A stretch of 37,319 bases of DNA from an uncultured Olsenella sp. (lineage in GTDB: Bacteria > Actinomycetota > Coriobacteriia > Coriobacteriales > Atopobiaceae), in NCBI GenBank assembly GCA_949290055.1, contig CASEQJ010000018.1, forward strand, positions 1 to 37,319, in the 5' to 3' direction. Below, in pieces: positions 32,305-37,319 of this stretch (position 1 is the stretch's first letter; every line of letters begins with the position of its first letter). The position numbers and the translations under genes were made by a program. The notes beneath the pieces were generated by a model. The model was not told where the DNA came from and made no database searches. It was given only the letters and a program-made list of their open reading frames with translations.

Positions 32305-34884
32305 CTAGCAGGTGGCGCCGCCGATGACGGTCTTGCCCAAGATGGCGTCCTTGTCGATGGGCGCGGTCAGCAGCTTCTCTTGCACGTAGTCAAAGCCGAG
32401 GCGCGCCACGGTGTCGGCAAAGCGCTCGCCGCTCTCGCCCTCGTCGCGGAAGAAGAGAATCGCGCGCTCCACGAGGTCCATGACCTCGTCTTCGCTGGTG
32501 AAGATCTTGTCCAGCGCCCGGCCGTGCGCGACTTTCTTGCCCCAGCGACCGCCGATGTAGACCTTGTAGCCCGCGAGCCCCTCGGTCACGGCGCCAAACG
32601 GGCACGCGCCCACGCAGCGGCCGCAGTGGTTGCACGCGGAGCCGTCTATGGTGATCTTGCCGTCCAGCCCGATCTGCGCGTCACCCATGGGGCATGCCTT
32701 CACGACCTGACAGACCTTGCACGCGCGGCACTTCTCGGCCACGATCTGCGGCACGCGCTGACCGACGATTCCCAGGTCGTTGAGGTCGGGCTTGACGCAC
32801 ATGTTGGGGCAGCCGCCCACGGCGATCTTGAACTTGTGCGGCAGGTCGACGCCGTGGTAGCCCACGTAGAAGCGCTCGTGCAGCTTCTCGGAGAGGTCGA
32901 AGGTGTCGATCAGGCCGTACTGGCAGGTGGTGCCCTTGCAGCTCACGACCGGGCGCACCTTGGAGCCGGTGCCACCGGCGTCCAGGCCGTGGTCCTGGAG
33001 AAACGCAATGCACTCGTCGATCTTCTCGTACTTCACGCCCTGAATCTCCAGCGTGAGGCGTGTGGTCATGGTGACCTCGCCGGAGCCAAAGCGCTCGGCG
33101 GCCTCGGCCACGGCACGCTGCTCGTCCACCGTGATCTTGCCGTTGCGCGTGATCACGCGAATGTTGAAGACGTCGTCGTAGCGCTTGTCCTGCAGGCAGC
33201 CCAGGCCCTTGAGGCGCTTGACCTCGGCAGCGGGCAGCTTTGCGCCGGCCGGCCGCGGCACGCGGACCTCGTTGAACGTGACGCCGCCCTCGAGCACGCG
33301 CGTCTCGGTGTAGCCCGCGGCCTTGAGGCGGTTCTGCGCGAAGTAGCCGCGCTTGCCCTTGGCGCACACCAGCAGGAGCTTCTCGTTCTTCTCGTGGCCG
33401 GGCAGTCCGTCCGGGCCGATCTTGGCGAGGTCCACCCACTCGGCGCCGGGGATCGTGGGCGCGGGCAGCACGTCAATGACGTGGTAGTCCGCGGCGGCGC
33501 CGGCGGCGTATTCGGCCGGCGTGAAGCTCTCGAGCTCGCCCGCGAGCTTGTTCTCCAGAATGTAGGCCGTCGTGACCAGCGGGTGAATGGCGGTCGAGAA
33601 GGGCGGCGCGTAGGAGAGGTCCATGAGGTCAAGGTCCTCCACGCGGGCCTTCTGGTAGAGCGCGGTCACCACCACGTCCACCACCTTGTCCACCGCGCCG
33701 GCGCCGAGCACCTGCGCGCCGAGCAGGCGGTGCGAGCCGCGGTCCGCAATGAGCTTCACGAAGAAGCTTGAGGAGCCGGGGTAGTAGTGCGCCTTGTCGT
33801 CCACCACGGAGACCACGCTCACCGGGTCAAAGCCCGCCTCGCGCGCCGCTGTCTCGGTGAGGCCGGTGCGCCCGCCGTTCAGCGTGGGCAGCAGGCGCAC
33901 GACGCCGGTGCCGAGCGCGCCGGGATAGGCGGTCGGCGTGCCCGTGAGCGTGCGGGCGAGCGCGCGGCCGCATATGTTGGCCGTCGAGCCCATGGCGCTC
34001 CAGAACGAGCGGCCGGTGATGGCGTTTTTCACCTCGGCGCAGTCGCCGGCGGCGTAGACGTCTGCAAGGTTGGTGGCACCGAGCTCGTCCACGACCACGC
34101 AGCCGCGGTCGAGCTCCACGCCGGAGCCCTCAAGCCATGCCGTGTTGGGGCGAATGCCAATGGAGAGGATCACGAGGTCAGCCGGCAGCGTACCCGTGCC
34201 GGTCTCGACGCCCTCGACCTGGGCGCCGCCCTTGACGGCGGCCAGCGGGCACGACGTCATGACGCGCACGCCGGCTGCCTTGAGCTGGCGCTGCGCGAAG
34301 TTGGCCATTTCGGGGTCAAAGACGTTGGGCAAGATCTGCGGCATGGCGTCGATCACCGTGACGGAGAGGCCACGCGCGAGCAGGTTCTCGGCGACCTCCA
34401 GGCCAATGAAGCCGGCGCCCACCACCACGGCGCGGCGCGCCCCGGCGTCGGTGTAGTCGCGAATGGCCTCGGCGTCGTCGGGCGTGCGCACGGTGAAGAC
34501 GCCGGGCAGGTCGGTGCCGGGAATGCTCGCGGGCACGAGCGGCGACGCACCGGTGGCTATGACCAGCTTGTCGTACTTCTCGGCATGCTCCGAGCCGTCC
34601 TTCTCGCGCACCGTGACCTCGTGCGCGGCGGCGTTAAGCGCCACGGCCTCCACGCCCGTGCGCACCTCCACGCCGGTGAGGCCCTCGTAGGCGGCCGGCG
34701 TGTTGACAATGAGCTCCGCGCGGGTCTGAATGTCGCCGCCGATGTAGTACGGCAGGCCGCAGCCGGCGTAGCTTATGTCCTCGCTCTTGGTCACAACGAC
34801 GACCTCGGCCGAGCGGTCGCACCGCTTGAGCTTGGCTGCGACCTTGGTTCCGGCGGCCACGCCGCCAACGATCAGGTACCTCAT
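32305..34884 (-). CDS. CoA-disulfide reductase / rhodanese / sulfite-reductase-like / ferredoxin fusion
   Basis: An 859-aa multidomain redox protein. Residues 1-450 are a CoA-disulfide (persulfide) reductase with FAD motif GGVAAG, redox Cys42 in AGCGLPYYIGG, NAD-binding VVVGAGFIGLE and a dimerisation domain. Residues ~455-545 are a rhodanese with Cys507 in the loop CAKGKRG. Residues ~570-715 resemble a sulfite/nitrite reductase half: a ferredoxin-like segment, then siroheme-[4Fe-4S] cysteines C649, C654, C692 and C696. Spacing of the first pair is four residues, where classical enzymes have five. Residues ~716-765 hold two ferredoxin clusters (C719/722/725/731 and C751/754/757/761). It ends in Cys859. 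It likely moves electrons from NAD(P)H to a sulfur or nitrogen oxyanion, or to persulfides; the actual substrate is unknown. Confidence 0.88.
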   Translation of the reverse strand: MRYLIVGGVAAGTKVAAKLKRCDRSAEVVVVTKSEDISYAGCGLPYYIGGDIQTRAELIVNTPAAYEGLTGVEVRTGVEAVALNAAAHEVTVREKDGSEHAEKYDKLVIATGASPLVPASIPGTDLPGVFTVRTPDDAEAIRDYTDAGARRAVVVGAGFIGLEVAENLLARGLSVTVIDAMPQILPNVFDPEMANFAQRQLKAAGVRVMTSCPLAAVKGGAQVEGVETGTGTLPADLVILSIGIRPNTAWLEGSGVELDRGCVVVDELGATNLADVYAAGDCAEVKNAITGRSFWSAMGSTANICGRALARTLTGTPTAYPGALGTGVVRLLPTLNGGRTGLTETAAREAGFDPVSVVSVVDDKAHYYPGSSSFFVKLIADRGSHRLLGAQVLGAGAVDKVVDVVVTALYQKARVEDLDLMDLSYAPPFSTAIHPLVTTAYILENKLAGELESFTPAEYAAGAAADYHVIDVLPAPTIPGAEWVDLAKIGPDGLPGHEKNEKLLLVCAKGKRGYFAQNRLKAAGYTETRVLEGGVTFNEVRVPRPAGAKLPAAEVKRLKGLGCLQDKRYDDVFNIRVITRNGKITVDEQRAVAEAAERFGSGEVTMTTRLTLEIQGVKYEKIDECIAFLQDHGLDAGGTGSKVRPVVSCKGTTCQYGLIDTFDLSEKLHERFYVGYHGVDLPHKFKIAVGGCPNMCVKPDLNDLGIVGQRVPQIVAEKCRACKVCQVVKACPMGDAQIGLDGKITIDGSACNHCGRCVGACPFGAVTEGLAGYKVYIGGRWGKKVAHGRALDKIFTSEDEVMDLVERAILFFRDEGESGERFADTVARLGFDYVQEKLLTAPIDKDAILGKTVIGGATC

Positions 34885-34988
34885 GGCGCCCCTCTCCTTC
34901 GTCGCCGCCTCGTGCGGCGCCCGTTGTCACCCATGGTATTCCTTCGGTGGCATATCATGGGCGCAGGCAAGAAGAACGAGGAGGCCCC

Positions 34989-35795
34989 ATGCCCAGGACG
35001 GCAATCTTCAGCGACATTGACGGCACGCTGCTCAACTCCGCGCACCAGGTCACCCCGCGCACGCGGGCGGCGATCGAGGCGGTGCAGCGGTCGGGCGTGC
35101 CCTTTGTCATTGTGACGGCGCGCGGGGTCTCCGGAACGTATCCCCTGCTCGAGCAGCAGAACATAACCTGCACCGTGGTGACCTACAGCGGCGGTGTCAT
35201 TCTCGACGAGGAGCGCAACGTGATTCACCACCACGGTCTCACGCGCGCCCAGGCGCAGGCGGTCGTTGACTTTGCCGAGGCCGAGCGCCTTCCCATGACC
35301 TGGAGCGCCTACTCCTTTGAGGATTGGGTCGCCCCGGACAAACGGGACCCGCGCCTGATTCAGGAGGAGCGCATCGTCATGGCCGAGGCGCGCGAGGGCG
35401 ACATTGCCTCGATTAAGCGCGACGAGGTGCAGAAGATTCTCTGCCTCTGCACGCAGGGGGAGACCGCCATGGTGGAGCGCCGCCTCAAGGAGCGCTTTCC
35501 CGAGTTTGCCATTGCCGTCTCGTCCGAGACGCTGATCGAGGTCATGCCGGCGGGCTCGAGCAAGGCGGGCGCCGTGCGTACCCTGTGCGACCTTTGGGGA
35601 CTGGACCCAGCCGACGCGATCGCGTTTGGTGACAACTACAACGACCTGCCCATGCTTGAGGCCGTGGGGCACGGCTATCTCATGGGTAACGCGCCGGTGG
35701 AGCTGCTGGAGCGCGCGTCGCTCGTTGCGCCCGGCAACGACGAGGACGGCGTGGCGCGCGTAATCGAGGACCGGGTGCTGTCCGGTCGCCCTTGA
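34989..35795 (+). CDS. Cof-type HAD phosphatase
   Basis: A 268-aa haloacid-dehalogenase-superfamily hydrolase with a C2 (type IIB) cap. Motif I is FSDIDGTLLN (catalytic Asp-x-Asp, residues ~8-10), motif II is VIVTARG, and motifs III/IV include the Lys of SSKAGAV and FGDNYNDLPML. The cap lies between about 85 and 190. Cof-type enzymes dephosphorylate sugar phosphates, flavin precursors or pyridoxal phosphate; the substrate cannot be told. ATG 34989 has GAGGAGG upstream. It diverges from the large redox fusion gene. Confidence 0.92.
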   Translation: MPRTAIFSDIDGTLLNSAHQVTPRTRAAIEAVQRSGVPFVIVTARGVSGTYPLLEQQNITCTVVTYSGGVILDEERNVIHHHGLTRAQAQAVVDFAEAERLPMTWSAYSFEDWVAPDKRDPRLIQEERIVMAEAREGDIASIKRDEVQKILCLCTQGETAMVERRLKERFPEFAIAVSSETLIEVMPAGSSKAGAVRTLCDLWGLDPADAIAFGDNYNDLPMLEAVGHGYLMGNAPVELLERASLVAPGNDEDGVARVIEDRVLSGRP

Positions 35796-35849
35796 ATCTG
35801 AATTTAAATTACTTCGGACGCCGCTCCCTTGCCAGGGGGGCGCCGGCGC

Positions 35850-36068
35850 CTGCAAAACGGCCGTTCGTGTGATGCTTTGTTCCGCGTGGCTGCAAAACGG
35901 CCGTTCGTGTGATAGAGATTCGGGCTCTGTAAGGGCCTGCGGTGTGCTTGCGGGAGCAAAAGCCCAGTTGCGCCTTAACAGGAGCCGACTGCGACCCCTA
36001 AAAGGCATCACACGAGAGCCGATTTTGCAGGCTGCTGCCAAGAATCATCACACGAGCGCCCGTTTTGG
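35850..36068. repeat. Four-unit inverted repeat element, 40-bp period (copy B)
   Basis: Direct units at 35850-35874 and 35890-35914 (CTGCAAAACGGCCGTTCGTG plus TGAT), exactly 40 bp apart. Inverted units at 36006-36030 and 36046-36068, also exactly 40 bp apart. The centre is 91 bp. The geometry is the same as copy A at 1168-1398, but the spacers and centre are largely different in sequence, so the units and their spacing are what is conserved. It occupies most of the gap between the HAD and NifX-like genes. Confidence 0.9.
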
Positions 36069-36177
36069 CGTTGCGGCGGCCTCGGTGGGGGCGTCGCACG
36101 CCGCGCGTGGTCGCGCTTGTGCGAGAATGAGCGCGTCGAGCAATGCGGGCGCGCGGCGCCCAACGAGAGGAGTTCTC

Positions 36178-36540
36178 ATGAAGGTTGCCATTCCGACCCT
36201 CGGCAAGGGTGGGCTGGACTGCGAGCGTTCCGGGCACTTTGGCCACTGTGACTGCTTCACCGTGGTCGACGTGGAGGAGGGCAAGGTCGGCGCCGTGAGT
36301 GTTATAGACAACCCGCCCCACGAGGAGGGCGGCTGCATGCGCCCGGTGGCGCTGCTCGCCCAGAACGGCATTGACGCGATCGTGGCCGCCGGCATGGGTA
36401 TGCGCCCCATGATGGGCTTCGCGCAGGCCGGCATTACCGTCTACTTTGAGAACCAGACGCCCGGCGTGGGCGACGTCGCGCAGATGGCCGCTGCTGGCAC
36501 ACTCCCCGTCATGGGTGAGGAGCACGCCTGCCACCACTGA
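36178..36540 (+). CDS. Dinitrogenase iron-molybdenum cofactor (NifX/NifB-like) domain protein
   Basis: A 120-aa protein of the NifX/NifB-C/MTH1175-like family. It starts MKVAIPTLGKGGLD, and SGHFGHCDCFTVVDVE and GIDAIVAAGMGMRPMMGF are conserved landmarks. Cys/His residues, including an HACHH C-terminus, could bind Fe-S or metal. No nitrogenase genes are near, so it is one of the many stand-alone family members of unclear role, perhaps cofactor carriage. ATG 36178 has GAGAGGAG upstream; the frame is open back to 35869 through repeat copy B, which is not used. Confidence 0.88.
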   Translation: MKVAIPTLGKGGLDCERSGHFGHCDCFTVVDVEEGKVGAVSVIDNPPHEEGGCMRPVALLAQNGIDAIVAAGMGMRPMMGFAQAGITVYFENQTPGVGDVAQMAAAGTLPVMGEEHACHH

Positions 36541-36570
36541 TTCAAAGGGGGACAGACCCCTTTTGAATCA
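36538..36570. repeat. GGGGGACAGACCCC palindrome beginning at a stop codon
   Basis: The palindrome starts with the TGA stop of the NifX-like gene: TGATTCAAAGGGG and CCCCTTTTGAATCA pair with one unmatched base. It ends 14 nt before the next start and can act as a terminator. It belongs to the GGGG(A/T)C family. Confidence 0.75.
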
Positions 36571-36583
36571 TTTCGGAGGTTGA

Positions 36584-37297
36584 ATGGTGGACGCGCTGGT
36601 CATAGCCGGGTGTCTGTCCGGCGAGGAGGGCGACGCGGGTGTCGCCGCGCTTGTGCGCGAGCTTACAGAGGCGATCGGCGCCGACGTGGTGGTGCGTGCC
36701 CGCACGGGCGGCCGACCCGCGGGGCGTCCGCTGTCGGAGGCGCTGGGCGACCTGCGCCACGGTGGCGCGCGTCGCGTCCTCGTGGCAACGACGCACGTCG
36801 CGCGCGGCCGCCTGCAGCGCGAGGCGGAGGCCGCGGTGCGCGCGGCTGCCCCCGGCTTCGACGAGCTTCGCCTCGCTCCGCCCCTGCTCGCGAATGAGGC
36901 GGACTGCGCCGTCGTGGCCGCCGCCCTCGACGAGGCCCTCCCCGCGCGGCCCGGTTGCGCCGTTGCCCTTGCAGGCCACCGCGGACCGGAGTGCGAGGCG
37001 GCTCTCGCCCGGCTCGAGCGCGCCCTGCTCGCCCGGGGTCGCGCGGACGTCCTCGCAGACTCGCCGGAGCGCCTTCCCACTCGCCTGGCCGCGCGCCCGG
37101 AGCGCGAGGTCCTGCTCGCCCCGCTCCTTATGTCGCTTGGCCACCACGCCCGCCACGACGTGCTGGACGGGCTCGCCCGGACCCTTTCCGCCCAGACCTG
37201 GCCGCACACCCTCGCCGAGCTGCCCGCAATCCGCGCCCTCGTCGTCGCTCACGCCTCGAGCCGTCTGTTAATTGGGGACAGTCCCCAATTAACATAA
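36584..37297 (+). CDS. CbiK/CbiX-like sirohydrochlorin chelatase
   Basis: A 237-aa protein resembling class II tetrapyrrole chelatases. The C-terminal half has LLAPLLMSLGHHARHDVLDG, matching the LAPLMLVAGDHA-x-ND block of anaerobic cobaltochelatase CbiK, with His residues in the metal position. The N-terminal half (ATTHVARG) provides the other candidate His. The first residues differ from the usual CbiK start. Insertion of Co2+ or Fe2+ into sirohydrochlorin would link to siroheme for the fusion enzyme encoded nearby, but this is inference. The last ~10 codons and the stop lie inside a palindromic repeat (37266 onward), so the original C-terminus has been altered by it. Confidence 0.6.
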   Translation: MVDALVIAGCLSGEEGDAGVAALVRELTEAIGADVVVRARTGGRPAGRPLSEALGDLRHGGARRVLVATTHVARGRLQREAEAAVRAAAPGFDELRLAPPLLANEADCAVVAAALDEALPARPGCAVALAGHRGPECEAALARLERALLARGRADVLADSPERLPTRLAARPEREVLLAPLLMSLGHHARHDVLDGLARTLSAQTWPHTLAELPAIRALVVAHASSRLLIGDSPQLT

Positions 37298-37319
37298 AAG
37301 ATTTGTGTTAATTGGGGAC
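37266..37319. repeat. Tandem GGGGACAGTCCCC palindromes, cut by window end
   Basis: First unit: 14-bp perfect arms TGTTAATTGGGGAC (37266-37279) and GTCCCCAATTAACA (37281-37294) around one A. After 11 bases the left arm recurs (37306-37319) and is cut by the window end. The first unit supplies the 3' end of the chelatase gene. Confidence 0.85.

Noticed and set aside
36178..36540. Evidence for nitrogen fixation
   Set aside because: The NifX/NifB-like domain is common in organisms without nitrogenase, and no nif structural genes are in the window.

Overview
The window is about 37.3 kb of GC-rich bacterial chromosome (roughly two thirds GC by eye). Codon choice, compact gene spacing and gene content (NRMT-like Nramp next to a PRC/MgtE_N/CBS protein, the AmmeMemoRadiSam pair, kinase/zinc-ribbon/GYF proteins) fit the Actinomycetota class Coriobacteriia, most likely an Olsenella/Atopobium/Collinsella relative. 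This assignment is an inference from gene families; there is no rRNA gene to confirm it.

Layout. 1-1155: four back-to-back palindromes, then a DUF559/AbiEi-like nuclease-fold protein. 1168-1398: a four-unit inverted repeat element with exact 40-bp periodicity. 1545-6243: a CNNM/CBS membrane protein, a free-standing cyanophycin-synthetase-N-like protein, a YtxH protein, a PRC-barrel protein and a dTDP-glucose 4,6-dehydratase. 6289-8114: a start-less glycosylase remnant and a Fic protein with a palindromic operator. 8329-11691: gpsA and the AmmeMemoRadiSam pair. 11707-17141 (minus strand): a FUSC transporter, an NRMT-type Nramp transporter and a PRC-MgtE_N-CBS protein with a new-looking membrane tail. 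17413-23510: tRNA-Ser(UGA), tadA, lactate permease, RlmI-type methyltransferase, DEAD-box helicase and metA (acetyl-CoA type).

23638-29707 holds a run of signalling and envelope genes: HTH protein, Ser/Thr kinase, four-TM protein, lipoprotein, XRE regulator, zinc-ribbon membrane protein, SPFH/GYF protein and GYF protein. 30094-30722 is a HicA/HicB-type toxin-antitoxin pair behind two LexA-box-like palindromes. 30795-37297 holds a nitroreductase, an AIM24 protein, an 859-aa fusion (CoA-disulfide reductase + rhodanese + siroheme/[4Fe-4S] sulfite-reductase domain + two ferredoxin clusters), a HAD phosphatase, the second copy of the four-unit repeat, a NifX/NifB-like protein and a CbiK/CbiX-like chelatase. 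The last gene could supply a siroheme or cobalt tetrapyrrole, and siroheme is what the fusion enzyme would need.

Three repeat systems run through the window: (i) the 40-bp-period four-unit elements at 1168-1398 and 35850-36068; (ii) a family of short palindromes with a GGGG(A/T)C core sitting in gene gaps; (iii) the 10-mer CGAGAAGAAC, found 13 times in both orientations, which resembles a DNA-uptake or other genome-wide signal. Long-arm inverted repeats also lie at 13795-13926 and 22311-22461.
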